Part shown: one piece after another, positions 23,757 to 32,485 of the stretch | Layout of the letters: each line of letters starts with the position of its first letter | Numbering within the stretch: the stretch's first letter is position 1 | DNA from: Actinomycetota bacterium | Lineage (GTDB): Bacteria; Actinomycetota; Thermoleophilia; Solirubrobacterales; Solirubrobacteraceae | Assembly: GCA_005888335.1 (NCBI GenBank) | Contig: VAWY01000129.1 | Coordinates: 24,003 to 88,002, forward strand | Reading direction: 5' to 3' | DNA length: 64,000 nucleotides | The notes under the pieces: model-generated | Told to the model about the DNA's origin: nothing | Databases searched by the model: none | The model's input: only the letters and a program-made list of their open reading frames with translations | Position numbers and translations under genes: made by a program

Positions 23757-25715
23757 CTACCGCGGGCCGAACGCCGCGAAGGCCAGCCTGACCGCCCGCG
23801 CGGCGGGCTTGTCGCGCCCGCCGTAGGTGATGACGCCCTTCTGGTTGAGGCCGTGGACGAGCCGGATGCCGGGCACCCGGCGGTTGATCGAGCCGCCGGC
23901 GAACGCGGGCGAGACGGCGAAGTCGCGCAGCGCCCACACGAGCGCGCCCGCCAGGCCGGCACGGTGCGCGTAGACCTCCAGGTGCGTGCGCAGCAGGCGC
24001 GCCTGGAAGCGCAGCCCGCCCGGCGCGCGCGAGGGATTGCGCTCGTTGCCCTCGGCGCCGAACTCGCTGACGACGAGCACCTTGCCGGGGAACGTGCGCC
24101 GCATCCGGATCAGCCGCGCGCGCAGCATCGCCACCAGCCGCGCCCGCGGCGCGTAGGTGTCGTCGTACCAGCCCGTGTAGTTCGTGACGCCGATCGCGTC
24201 GGCCGGCCCGTACACCGCGCCGGTGCGGCGCGGCGGATGCGCGCCCCACACGTCGAGCGCCACGAGCCGGCCGGGGTCGCGCGCGCGGACCTCGCGCGCC
24301 ATCCGCCGCAGGTAGGCGACCTGGGTCGCGTCGTGCCCATTGCCGGCGAGCTCGTTGGCGAGGTTGTAGGCGATCACCGACGGATGCGGCTGGGCCTCGC
24401 GGACGGCGGCCATCGTGCGCTGCCGGGCGATCCGCCGCCGGTGCGCCGTGCGCGACGTCCATGAGCCCGGCGAGTCGACCGGGCCGACGCCCATCCAGAC
24501 GAGCACGCCGGCGGCGTCGAGGCGCTCGAGCAGGCCGGGGTCGAGCGGATGCTGGCAGCGCGTGGCGTTGGCGCCCAGGCCCACGAGCTCGCGCGCGAGC
24601 GTCGCCTGGTCGGCGGGGCGCAGCGCGTCGCCGCGCCCGCGCGCGTCCTCCTGCAGCGAGGCGCCGCGCAGCCGCAGCGGGCGGCCGTTGAGCCGCAGCT
24701 GCCCGGCCGCCCAGGTCAGCTCGCGCAGGCCGATGGCAGCGCGGTAGCCCGCCTCGCCGTCGCCCGCGACGAGCTGCAGGTCGTAGAGCGCGGGATGGGT
24801 CGGCGACCAGAGGGCCGGCGCCGAGACGGCCACGGTCGCGTGCAGGACGCGCGCGTCGCCGGGCGCCGTGCGGATCCCCGGCATCCGGAAGTCGATGCGC
24901 CCGTCGCCGCGGGCGAGCACGCCCTCGACCGGGATCGCGCGCGCCTGCGGGAACCGGTTGCGCACCTCGACCGAGATCTCGACGAGCGCGCCGCCCTGGC
25001 GCAGGCGCGTATGGACGGCCGGCGCGTTGAGCTCGCTGCGCCCGACGGGCCGCAGCGTGACCTCGCGGTTGACGCCCCCGAAGTTGAACCACGTCCGGTG
25101 CCAGCCCTCCGCCTTCATGCGCTCGGGGTCGCGCCAGTCGGCGCGCACGACGAGACGGTGGGCGCGGCGGTCGTCGAGCGTGATGGGGGTCTCGAAGGGC
25201 AGGTACGTGCCGGTGTGCGCGCCGACGCGCCGGCCGTCGAGCCAGACCGTGGCGCGATGGTTGACCGACTCGAAGCGCACCACGTAGCGGCCGGAGCGAT
25301 GCACGCGCAGGTCGCGCTCGTACCACGCGACACTCCCGGCGAACGAGCGCGACGTCAGCGTGCGGGCGTTCGGCACGTAGGGCACGGCGACGGGGCGGCC
25401 GCCGAAGCCCCCGCGCGCCCAGCCGCGAGCCGCGCCCGTATCCGCCGGATCGAGCCGGACGCGCCAGCCGCGGTGGAGCGCCGCCCGGCGCGTCGGTCCG
25501 TCGTGGATCCAGGGGACCGCGCCGCCGGCGACGACCGCGGCGGGCGTCTCGACGGGCAGGCGCGGTAGCGCCGGAGCGGCCTCGCGCTGGCTTCCGCTGG
25601 CGACCGCGACGACCGCCGCGGCGCCGAGCGCCGCGGCGGTGGCCGCGATCAAACGGAGGGCGTCGGACGGCACGACGTGCAGCACCGTATTGCGCCGTGC
25701 CGACGACCGCCCCAC
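23757..25715 (-). CDS. Secreted glycoside hydrolase family 2 protein
   Basis: 652 residues. A short N-terminal membrane/signal segment (about 20-40) is followed by a jelly-roll sugar-binding domain (about 70-220, R-A-T-V-W-L-D-G-R-R-V-G near 160), an immunoglobulin-like domain (220-330) and a TIM barrel. The acid/base Glu is in N-L-A-N-E and the nucleophile Glu in V-V-S-E-F-G-A-E-G. GH2 enzymes are beta-galactosidases, glucuronidases or mannosidases; the substrate is not assignable. GTG 25715 lies 4 nt after the stop of the Asp-box gene; GTG 25685 and 25673 are alternatives that would shorten the basic N-end. A paralogue lies at 40403-42448. Confidence 0.85.
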   Translation of the reverse strand: MGRSSARRNTVLHVVPSDALRLIAATAAALGAAAVVAVASGSQREAAPALPRLPVETPAAVVAGGAVPWIHDGPTRRAALHRGWRVRLDPADTGAARGWARGGFGGRPVAVPYVPNARTLTSRSFAGSVAWYERDLRVHRSGRYVVRFESVNHRATVWLDGRRVGAHTGTYLPFETPITLDDRRAHRLVVRADWRDPERMKAEGWHRTWFNFGGVNREVTLRPVGRSELNAPAVHTRLRQGGALVEISVEVRNRFPQARAIPVEGVLARGDGRIDFRMPGIRTAPGDARVLHATVAVSAPALWSPTHPALYDLQLVAGDGEAGYRAAIGLRELTWAAGQLRLNGRPLRLRGASLQEDARGRGDALRPADQATLARELVGLGANATRCQHPLDPGLLERLDAAGVLVWMGVGPVDSPGSWTSRTAHRRRIARQRTMAAVREAQPHPSVIAYNLANELAGNGHDATQVAYLRRMAREVRARDPGRLVALDVWGAHPPRRTGAVYGPADAIGVTNYTGWYDDTYAPRARLVAMLRARLIRMRRTFPGKVLVVSEFGAEGNERNPSRAPGGLRFQARLLRTHLEVYAHRAGLAGALVWALRDFAVSPAFAGGSINRRVPGIRLVHGLNQKGVITYGGRDKPAARAVRLAFAAFGPR

Positions 25716-25718
25716 CCG

Positions 25719-27956
25719 TCACCGCACTGACACGCCGAGCACGCGGGTCCCGGCGCCGGTGCGCCCGCTGTCGCCTGCCCACTGGGCGACGAAGTACGAC
25801 GACCTGGTCATCCGGAACGTCGCGGTGAACGAGCCGCCGTTGGCGCCCGCGGTGACGACCTGGCTGATCCAGCGCCCGCCGCGCGCGTCGCGGCGCGAGA
25901 CGACGACCTGCTCCCCGCCCTGCGCGCCGGCCAGCGTGCCGCGGATCGTCACCTGCCCGGCCGAGCGCCGCAGCGCCTTGCGGGTCAGGCGCTTGACAGG
26001 CGTGGTCACCGTCAGGCGCGATGCCTCGCCCGCGTCACCGCCGCTCGTCGTCCCGAAGAGCTGGCGCTGCTGCTGCGGTCCCACGGTCAGGGCGTAGGCC
26101 TGGCGGCCGCTCGTCGCGACGACGCCGTCGAGCGCCGGCCCGCCCACCGAGAGCCGCTGGGGCCGCCATGTGCGCCCGCCGTCGCCGGTGCGAAGGACGA
26201 ACGCGCTGCGCGGGTCGGCGTAGAAGTCGCCGACGGTCAGCCAGCCCTCGGTTCGCGACCCGAACGCGATGCTCTGCGCGTCGTCGCTGCCGGTCGCGGC
26301 GATCTCGGCCCAGCTGCGCCCACCGTCGCGCGTCGCCCACAGCCGCCCGGCGTCGTCGAGCAGCCAGCCGGCGCGGGCGTCGACGAAGTCGACATCGCGC
26401 ACGCGCAGCGGGTTGCGCTTGCGCTTGCTCGGATTCGGGAGGGTGATCTTGCGCCACGTCGCGCCCCGGTCGGTCGACAGGGCCAGCGCCTGCGCGCCGA
26501 AGGCGACGATCGCGCCGCTCGCGGTGTCGAGGTCGCTGAGGCGCGCGCCGGCGACGTCGCGGTCCGAGACGGCGTCGAAGCGCCCGCCGCCGACCTGCCG
26601 GCGCACGCCGCGCGGCCCGGCGAGGAGCACTGTGTCGTTGGCCAGCGCGGCGACCGCCTGCGGCGCGGCCGTGGTGCCCGGATCGAGCGTCTGCCAGCTC
26701 TGCCCGCCGTTGGCCGTCTTGAACAGCCCGCCGCGGAGGTCGAGCGCGTAGCCCAGGTCGACCGAGGCGAACGACACGTCGCCGAGCTCGGCCGACGTCG
26801 GCACCGACAGCGCCCGCCAGCTCGCGCCGCCGTCGGTGGTCCGCGCGAGCTGCCCGTTGCGCCCGAGCGCGTAGGCGATCTGCGGCGACGGTCCGTGGCG
26901 CATCGAGACGTAGGTGGCGCCGATGTCAGTGCCGATCGGCGTGTAGTTGATGCCGCCGTCGTCGGACACCACGGTCGCGCCGCCCGCGCCCGCGGCCACC
27001 ACACGCGAGGGCGAGGCGAACGCCGCGGCGAAGATCGCCTGCGTGGCCGCGGTGATCGGCGTGACGGTCACGCCGCCGTCGGTCGTGCGCAGCAGGCGGT
27101 CGCCGCCCTTGACGGTCAGCAGGCAGGTGTCGACGGTCGCGCAGCGGATCGAGGTGAGGTCCTGCCCGGCGCCGGCCGCGCGGCGCGCCCACGTCTTGCC
27201 CCCGTCGGCCGAGCGCAGCAGCGTGTCCGGGCCCACGGCGTAGGCGTTCTGCGCGTCGAGGAACGTCACGCGACTGACGCGGTTCACGCCCGCCGGCAGG
27301 TCGAGCGGCTTCCACGAGATGCCCTGGTCGGTCGTCTCGTAGAGCAGCGTCGCGCCGCCGGACTGGGCGACGAAGGCCAGCCCGCGATCGGGGTCCGTGA
27401 AGACGAGGTCCACCGGCGCGACGTTGCCGCCGCCGGTACTCGCCGGCGTGCCGGGCACGGCGGTCTGCTTGGCGAAGGTGTCGCCCGCGTCGATCGTGCG
27501 CAACAGGCTGCCGTCGCGCAGCAGCACGTAGCCGACCTGGGGGTCGACGAAGAAGGCGGCCTGGACCGGGTTCGGGCACCCGCGCTCAGCGAGCACGTAC
27601 ATCCGCCGGAACGTCCGGCCGCCGTCGTCGGAGCGCCGCAGCACGCAGCCGTCGCCGCCCTGGACGACCAGCGTCTCGGGCGTGACCACCTGGAGGCGGT
27701 CGAGGTCGGCCGAGGTGCCGGTGGCCAGGCCGGTCCAGGTCGCGCCGCCGTCGTCGGTGCGCAGCGCGGTGCCAGCGTCGCCGACCGCGTAGCCGCGGCC
27801 GGACAGGAAGTCGAGCGCGCGCAGGGTGTTGCCCTGCGGAGTCGGGTTGCCCCAGAACCAGCCGGACTGGCTGACCTGCACGGCCGCGCCGGCAGGGGCT
27901 GACAGCGCCGCTGCGGCGCAGGCAGCGCCGAGCAGCGCACAGATCGTGCGTCGCAA
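25719..27956 (-). CDS. Secreted Asp-box (BNR/Ycf48-like) beta-propeller protein
   Basis: 745 residues. A signal peptide (1 to about 25, ending APAGAA) precedes many repeats of the form T-x-D-G-G-x-x-W (for example T-D-D-G-G-A-T-W, S-T-D-R-G-A-T-W, T-R-D-G-G-R-S-W), the Asp-box of sialidase and Ycf48-type propellers, and a C-terminal beta-sandwich (about 655-745). Most such bacterial proteins bind surfaces or glycans rather than cleave them. TTG 27956 is chosen because GGAGGG stands 8 nt ahead; the upstream frame is Arg-rich. Its stop lies 4 nt before the GH2 start, so both are one unit and probably act together outside the cell. Confidence 0.85.
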   Translation of the reverse strand: MRRTICALLGAACAAAALSAPAGAAVQVSQSGWFWGNPTPQGNTLRALDFLSGRGYAVGDAGTALRTDDGGATWTGLATGTSADLDRLQVVTPETLVVQGGDGCVLRRSDDGGRTFRRMYVLAERGCPNPVQAAFFVDPQVGYVLLRDGSLLRTIDAGDTFAKQTAVPGTPASTGGGNVAPVDLVFTDPDRGLAFVAQSGGATLLYETTDQGISWKPLDLPAGVNRVSRVTFLDAQNAYAVGPDTLLRSADGGKTWARRAAGAGQDLTSIRCATVDTCLLTVKGGDRLLRTTDGGVTVTPITAATQAIFAAAFASPSRVVAAGAGGATVVSDDGGINYTPIGTDIGATYVSMRHGPSPQIAYALGRNGQLARTTDGGASWRALSVPTSAELGDVSFASVDLGYALDLRGGLFKTANGGQSWQTLDPGTTAAPQAVAALANDTVLLAGPRGVRRQVGGGRFDAVSDRDVAGARLSDLDTASGAIVAFGAQALALSTDRGATWRKITLPNPSKRKRNPLRVRDVDFVDARAGWLLDDAGRLWATRDGGRSWAEIAATGSDDAQSIAFGSRTEGWLTVGDFYADPRSAFVLRTGDGGRTWRPQRLSVGGPALDGVVATSGRQAYALTVGPQQQRQLFGTTSGGDAGEASRLTVTTPVKRLTRKALRRSAGQVTIRGTLAGAQGGEQVVVSRRDARGGRWISQVVTAGANGGSFTATFRMTRSSYFVAQWAGDSGRTGAGTRVLGVSVR

Positions 27957-28025
27957 GAGAGGTCCCTCCGAGGTGGGGTTGACCCGCCGCCGGCGCCGCT
28001 CACAGGGCACGCAGCGTGGTTGGTG

Positions 28026-28436
28026 TCAGCTCAGACGATCCGACACGGCGAAAAGTTGCGCGGCGTGGAGCGCGAGCTGCGTGCGGTTCTCCAGACCGAG
28101 CTTGGAAAGCGCGTGCGAGACGTGCTTCTTGACCGTGTCCTCACCGATGACGAGGGCGCGCGCGATCTCGCGGTTCGAGCGCCCGGACGCCACGAGCCGC
28201 GTGACCTCGGCCTCGCGCGGCGAGAGCGCCCTGACCGCCCCGTCGGCGGCCGCGTCCAGGTGGCGGCGCACGGTCTCGGCGACCGCGCGATCGAGCCCCT
28301 CGAGCGGCAGCTCGCGCGGGCCGACGATCGACAGCCAGGCGTGCACATCGCCGGCGGCGTCGACCCTGACGAGCGCCGAGCGGGCCCGCCGGTCCCGCGG
28401 CGAGCGGCGCACGGCCCTTCGATCGTCCTGACCCAT
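28026..28436 (-). CDS. LuxR-type HTH regulator without a receiver domain
   Basis: 136 residues. The C-terminal half holds a GerE/LuxR helix-turn-helix: L-S-P-R-E-A-E-V-T-R-L-V-A-S-G-R-S-N near 72-89, followed by the recognition helix E-D-T-V-K-K-H-V-S-H-A-L-S-K-L. The N-terminal 70 residues are short and basic, not a receiver, so control is not by classical phosphorylation. It sits directly upstream of the Asp-box/GH2 unit and divergent from the protease gene, and could regulate either. GAGGAG is only 2 nt from ATG 28436. A TAGCCT -10 lies at 28453-28458. Confidence 0.8.
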   Translation of the reverse strand: MGQDDRRAVRRSPRDRRARSALVRVDAAGDVHAWLSIVGPRELPLEGLDRAVAETVRRHLDAAADGAVRALSPREAEVTRLVASGRSNREIARALVIGEDTVKKHVSHALSKLGLENRTQLALHAAQLFAVSDRLS

Positions 28437-28516
28437 GGCTCCTCTGCCGCCGAGGCTAACCGCGCGGCGCCCACGATTCCACTTTCGTGCCATGGCGGCG
28501 CGCTGCGCGGCCCGAT

Positions 28517-28522
28517 TACGGT
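28517..28522 (+). promoter_or_regulatory. -10 box of the protease gene
   Basis: TACGGT at 28517-28522, 38 nt before ATG 28561; a GAGGAGAGAGAGGG purine run before the start is the ribosome site. Confidence 0.4.
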
Positions 28523-28560
28523 TGGGAGGTCCGGCGCGCCCCGAGGAGAGAGAGGGCCTG

Positions 28561-29443
28561 ATGTCCGATCACGTCGTTCGCGTTCTCGCGACGTCTCTGG
28601 CCAGCGCCGCGCTCGCGCTCGGCGCCCCCGCGCTCTCCTCGGCGCGCCCGATCGTCGTCAACCCGGACTCGAGCGGCGCGATCCCGTGGCAGGCGCTCGT
28701 GCTCCAGATGTCGGGGGGCAGCGTCACCGGGCTGTGCGGCGGCAGCGTTCGTGACCAGCTCCACGTCATCACGGCGGCCCACTGCGTGGTCGACGAGGCG
28801 ACGGGTCAGGTGATCGCCGCGAGCAGCTTCGGCGTGGTGGGCGGCCTCGTGCACGTCAGCAACCCGGAGCCCGACCGGCAGCCGCGCGCGGTGACCACGG
28901 TCAGCGTCGACCCCGACTTCACCGTCACGGCCGGCGCGCTGCTCAACGACGCGGCCATCCTCACGCTCGATCAGCCGCTCGACCTGAGCAACCCGAGCAG
29001 CGTCAGGCCGCTGGCTCCCGTCGCGGCCGGCGGCACCGGGACGGTCGCCCTCATCTCCGGCTTTGGGCTCACCGATCCGGCCAACAGCGCGAGCCTCGCC
29101 GACGTGCTCGAGATCGCGACGATCGACGTGCTCCCGGCCAGCGGCTGCGCGAACTACGGCGCGGACTTCGACGCCGCCGTGATGCTCTGCGCCGGCCGCG
29201 CCAAGCCGGGCGGGGCGATGGTCGACACCTGCCAGGGCGACAGCGGAGGACCGCTGTCACGGGTCACGGGGACCGACGCCGCCGGCGCACCGATCGCCGA
29301 CGCGCTCCTCGGGATACACGAACGTCGCGGACCCAAAGATCAACGCCTTCGTCACGCAGCCCACGCCCGCTTCGAAGCCTGCGCGGCGGACGACGGGCGC
29401 CCTGGTCGACGCGGCGCTGCGCGGGCGGCTGCGCGGTCGCTAG
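28561..29443 (+). pseudogene. Trypsin-like secreted serine protease, frameshifted near the C-terminus
   Basis: The first 250 codons are a normal S1 protease: signal peptide (1-29), H of the triad in T-A-A-H-C near residue 78, D in L-N-D-A-A-I-L near 138, S in C-Q-G-D-S-G-G-P near 231. After A-D-A-L-L-G the reading frame goes into unrelated sequence. From 29312 the frame shifted by one nucleotide reads G-Y-T-N-V-A-D-P-K-I-N-A-F-V, the conserved C-terminal strand of the family, to a stop at 29441-29443. The expected G-I-V-S-W-G-x-G-C-A segment between the two is missing, so a short deletion of a length not divisible by three has occurred (or an assembly error). The undisturbed frame would run to 29592 across the inverted repeat below. 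Confidence 0.8.
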
Positions 29444-29504
29444 TACCGGCATTCGCAATTACGCACGGGTTCCGGGCGACCGCACGTAATTGCGAACTCA
29501 CTAG
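29439..29504. repeat. Long AT-richer inverted repeat between convergent genes
   Basis: TTCGCAATTACG (29452-29463) pairs perfectly with CGTAATTGCGAA (29485-29496), and outside it GCTAGT (29439-29444) pairs with ACTAGC (29499-29504). The outer arms contain the shifted-frame stop of the protease and abut the stop of the aldehyde dehydrogenase gene. It could be a bidirectional terminator or the trace of a small mobile element; the base composition is clearly different from the neighbours. Confidence 0.7.
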
Positions 29505-30982
29505 CTGCCCACGTTCATCGCGACGTACTTCGTCTCGAGGTACTCCTGCATGCCGTCGTGGCCGCCCTCGCGGCCGAAGCCCGACTGCTTGACGCCGCCG
29601 AAGGGGGCCGAGGCGTTGGAGACCATGCCCTGGTTGAGGCCGACCATGCCGGTCTGGAGGCCCTCGATGACCCGGAAGGCCCGCTTGATGTCCGAGGTGT
29701 AGACGTACGCCACGAGGCCGTACTCGGTGTCGTTCGCCGCGGCGATGGCCTCCTCCTCGGAGGCGAAGCCGCGCACCGGCGCGACGGGGCCGAAGATCTC
29801 CTCCTTGAGCAGCCGCGCGTCGTCGCGCACGTCAGCGAGGACCGTGGGCTCGTAGAAGTAGCCGGCGCCGTCGAGGCGCCTGCCGCCGACGAGGACCTTG
29901 GCGCCCTTGCTCGCCGCGTCCTGGACGAGCTCGTCGACCTTGCCGCGCTGGGCGTCGTCGATCAGCGGTCCGACCTTCACGTCGGGGTCGGTCCCGCGGC
30001 CGACCTTCATCTCGCCCATCTTGGCGGCGAGCTTCTCGGCGAACTGGTCGGCGACGCCCTCGGCGACGTGGAAGCGGTTGGCCGCCGTGCACGCCTCGCC
30101 GATGTTGCGCATCTTGGCGATGAGCGCGCCCTCGACGGCCGCGTCGACGTCGGCGTCGTCGAAGACGAGGAACGGCGCGTTGCCGCCGAGCTCCATCGAC
30201 ACGCGCAGCAGCTGCTCGGAGGCCTGCTGCATGAGGACGCGCCCCACCTCGGTCGAGCCGGTGAACGACAGCTTGCGCGTGCGCGGGTCCTTGATCAGCG
30301 GCTCCATCACCGCGCCGCTCGAGCTCGCGGTCAGGACGTTCAGCACGCCGCCCGGCAGGCCGGACTCCTCGAGGATCTGGGCGAGCGCGATCATCGACAG
30401 CGGCGTCTGCTTGGCGGGCTTGATGACCGACGTGCAGCCGGCCGCGATGGCCGGGCCGAGCTTGCGCGTGCCCATCGCCATCGGGAAGTTCCACGGAGTG
30501 ATCAGCACGCACGGGCCGACAGGCTGCTTCATGACCAGGACGCGCTGGCCCGGCGCCTTCTCGGCGATCGCGTAGCGACCCTCGATCCGCGTCGCCTCGC
30601 CGCTGAACCAGTGCAGGAAGTCGGCGGCGTACAGGATCTCGGCCTTGGACTCGGCGACCGGCTTGCCCATCTCGAGCGTCATCACCAGCGCGAGGTCGTC
30701 GGCGCGCTCGACGAGCTTCTCGTAGGCGCGCCGCAGGATCTCGCCGCGCTCGCGCGGCGCCGTCGCGGCCCACTCGTCCTGGACGGCGGCCGCGGCGGCG
30801 AGCGCCGCCTTGGCGTCCTCGACCGTCGCGTCGGCGATCTCGACGAGCGTCTCGCCGGTGGCCGGATCCTCGACCGGCAGCGTGCCGCCGCCGCTGGCGC
30901 CGCGCCACTCGCCGCCGATGAAGAGCTGCGGACGGACGCCCTCGACGACGGACTGCTCGCGGGCCTGGTCGGTCGTGGCCAT
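29501..30982 (-). CDS. gabD: NAD(P)-dependent aldehyde dehydrogenase, succinate-semialdehyde type
   Basis: 493 residues, full-length ALDH. The N-terminal cofactor fold has P-W-N-F-P-M and K-P-A-K-Q-T-P-L; the general base is in M-E-L-G-G-N near 262-267, and the nucleophile Cys in G-E-A-C-T-A-A-N-R near 298. The pattern P-F-G-G-V-K-Q-S-G-F-G-R-E-G-G near the end is typical of succinate-semialdehyde dehydrogenases, which oxidise succinic semialdehyde to succinate. Specificity is inferred. AAGGAGG precedes ATG 30982; a TAACCT -10 lies at 31020-31025, directly after the paired-hairpin element. Confidence 0.88.
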   Translation of the reverse strand: MATTDQAREQSVVEGVRPQLFIGGEWRGASGGGTLPVEDPATGETLVEIADATVEDAKAALAAAAAVQDEWAATAPRERGEILRRAYEKLVERADDLALVMTLEMGKPVAESKAEILYAADFLHWFSGEATRIEGRYAIAEKAPGQRVLVMKQPVGPCVLITPWNFPMAMGTRKLGPAIAAGCTSVIKPAKQTPLSMIALAQILEESGLPGGVLNVLTASSSGAVMEPLIKDPRTRKLSFTGSTEVGRVLMQQASEQLLRVSMELGGNAPFLVFDDADVDAAVEGALIAKMRNIGEACTAANRFHVAEGVADQFAEKLAAKMGEMKVGRGTDPDVKVGPLIDDAQRGKVDELVQDAASKGAKVLVGGRRLDGAGYFYEPTVLADVRDDARLLKEEIFGPVAPVRGFASEEEAIAAANDTEYGLVAYVYTSDIKRAFRVIEGLQTGMVGLNQGMVSNASAPFGGVKQSGFGREGGHDGMQEYLETKYVAMNVGS

Positions 30983-31026
30983 CGGGCGCCTCCTTGACGT
31001 GCTGGGGTGGGTCCCTTTCAGGTTAC

Positions 31027-31070
31027 GCGCGAACGAAGGTCGCGCTTGAAGGATCGACGCAGTCGATCCT
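31027..31070 (-). repeat. Paired-hairpin element, copy 2 (minus strand)
   Basis: Read on the minus strand: hairpin 1 is AGGATCGAC, loop TGC, GTCGATCCT (31070-31050, perfect 9-bp arms) starting in the amidase stop codon; hairpin 2 is GCGCGACC, loop TTC, GTTCGCGC (31045-31027, one mismatch). It lies between amidase and gabD, oriented with them. Confidence 0.7.
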
Positions 31071-32485
31071 CACGCGGCGGCCAGCTGCGGCCGCCGGTCA
31101 GCCCACGGCAGCCCCTGCTCGAGCACGTGCGCCAGGCGGATCAGCTGCGCCTCGCAGAAGGGCGAGCCGACCAGCTGGGCGCCGGCGGGCAGGCCGTCCT
31201 CGGTCCAGTGGACGGGCAGGCTGATCGCCGGCAGCCCGGTGATGTTCGCGAAGACCGTGAACGTCACCATGGCGAGGACGACCGGCGAGGGCTCGTCCGG
31301 CTTGGCGTGGACCTGCTCGAGCACGGCGCCGGCCGGCGGCGGGAGGATCGCCGTGGTCGGCGTGACGAGCACGTCGAAGTCCGCGCCCCACGCCGCGACG
31401 AGGTCGCGGCTCTTGCGCTCGAGCGTCCGCGCCGCCAGCGCGTAGTCGAAGCTCGAGGTCGCGCGCGCGTCGCGGAGCTGGGCGGCGATGTGCGGCTCGA
31501 CCGCGTCCCAGTCGACGTCCTCGTAGTCGGCCAGCGCCGCCTTGATGATGATCAGGAACGGCTCGACGAGGTCCTCGGAGAGCGTCGGGAAGTCGGCCTC
31601 GACCACCTCGTGGCCCTGCTCCTCGAGCACGGCCGCCGCCCGGCGCGCCGCCTCGGCGCACGGCTCCTCGACCGGCATCCCGCCGGGCCCGTGGGCCATG
31701 AGCCCGATGCGCAGGCGGGCCGGGTCGCGCCCGGCCTCCTCGAGGAACGGCCGGTCGGGCTCCGGCGCGCTGTACCACGCGTTTCGGTCCCAGCCGCTGA
31801 GCACGTCGAGGATCGCGGCGGTGTCGGCGACGGTGCGCGTCACCGCCCCCTCGACCACACCGCCCATCCAGCTCTGCGTCATGCGCGGCACGCGGCCCCG
31901 GCTCGGCTTGAGTCCGACCAGGCCGCAGCACGCGGCCGGGATGCGGATCGAGCCGCCGCCGTCGGTCGCGTGGGCGACGGGGAACATCCCCGCGGCCACC
32001 GCCGCCGCCGCGCCGCCGCTCGAGCCGCCGGGCGTCCGGCCGAGGTCCCACGGGTTGCGGGTGATCCCGTAGCGGTCGTTCTCGGTCGCGGTGATCGGGC
32101 CGAACTCGGGCGTGTTGGTGCGCCCGCACAGGACGAAGCCCGCGCGCCGCAGCGCCTCGGTCGTCAGCTCGCCCTCGCGGCTGACGCCCTTCGGCCCGCC
32201 GCGCGACCCGTACGTCACCGGCCACCCCGCCACCGGCGTGAGGTCCTTGATCGGGATCGGCACCCCGAGGAACGCCGCGTCCGCGCCGCGGGCCAGCGCC
32301 TCGTCGGCGTGGCGCGCGGCGGCGCGCGCGGCCTCGTCGTCGCGCCAGACGATCGCGTTGATGTCGCCGTCGCGGGCGTCGACCGCCTCGAGGCAGGCGT
32401 CGAGCAGCTCGACGGACGAGACCTCGCGGCGGCGCAATGCGGCGGCGGCCTCGAGGGCGGGCGTGGCGGGATCGACGGAGGTCAT
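31070..32485 (-). CDS. Amidase (amidase-signature family)
   Basis: 471 residues. The Ser-cisSer-Lys triad is complete: Lys80 in P-I-P-I-K-D, cis-Ser155 in P-G-G-S-S-G-G, nucleophile Ser179 in G-G-G-S-I-R-I-P-A. The family hydrolyses amides (acylamides, aryl amides, or glutaminyl-tRNA in GatA); without GatB/GatC neighbours this is a stand-alone amidase. ATG 32485 overlaps the stop of the upstream secreted-protein gene (ATGA) and also lies 6 nt behind TAGCGT. Confidence 0.9.
   Translation of the reverse strand: MTSVDPATPALEAAAALRRREVSSVELLDACLEAVDARDGDINAIVWRDDEAARAAARHADEALARGADAAFLGVPIPIKDLTPVAGWPVTYGSRGGPKGVSREGELTTEALRRAGFVLCGRTNTPEFGPITATENDRYGITRNPWDLGRTPGGSSGGAAAAVAAGMFPVAHATDGGGSIRIPAACCGLVGLKPSRGRVPRMTQSWMGGVVEGAVTRTVADTAAILDVLSGWDRNAWYSAPEPDRPFLEEAGRDPARLRIGLMAHGPGGMPVEEPCAEAARRAAAVLEEQGHEVVEADFPTLSEDLVEPFLIIIKAALADYEDVDWDAVEPHIAAQLRDARATSSFDYALAARTLERKSRDLVAAWGADFDVLVTPTTAILPPPAGAVLEQVHAKPDEPSPVVLAMVTFTVFANITGLPAISLPVHWTEDGLPAGAQLVGSPFCEAQLIRLAHVLEQGLPWADRRPQLAAA

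Noticed and set aside
28435..29592. Reading the protease as an intact 385-codon gene
   Set aside because: The frame start is upstream of the signal peptide and the last 95 codons are unrelated sequence crossing an inverted repeat.
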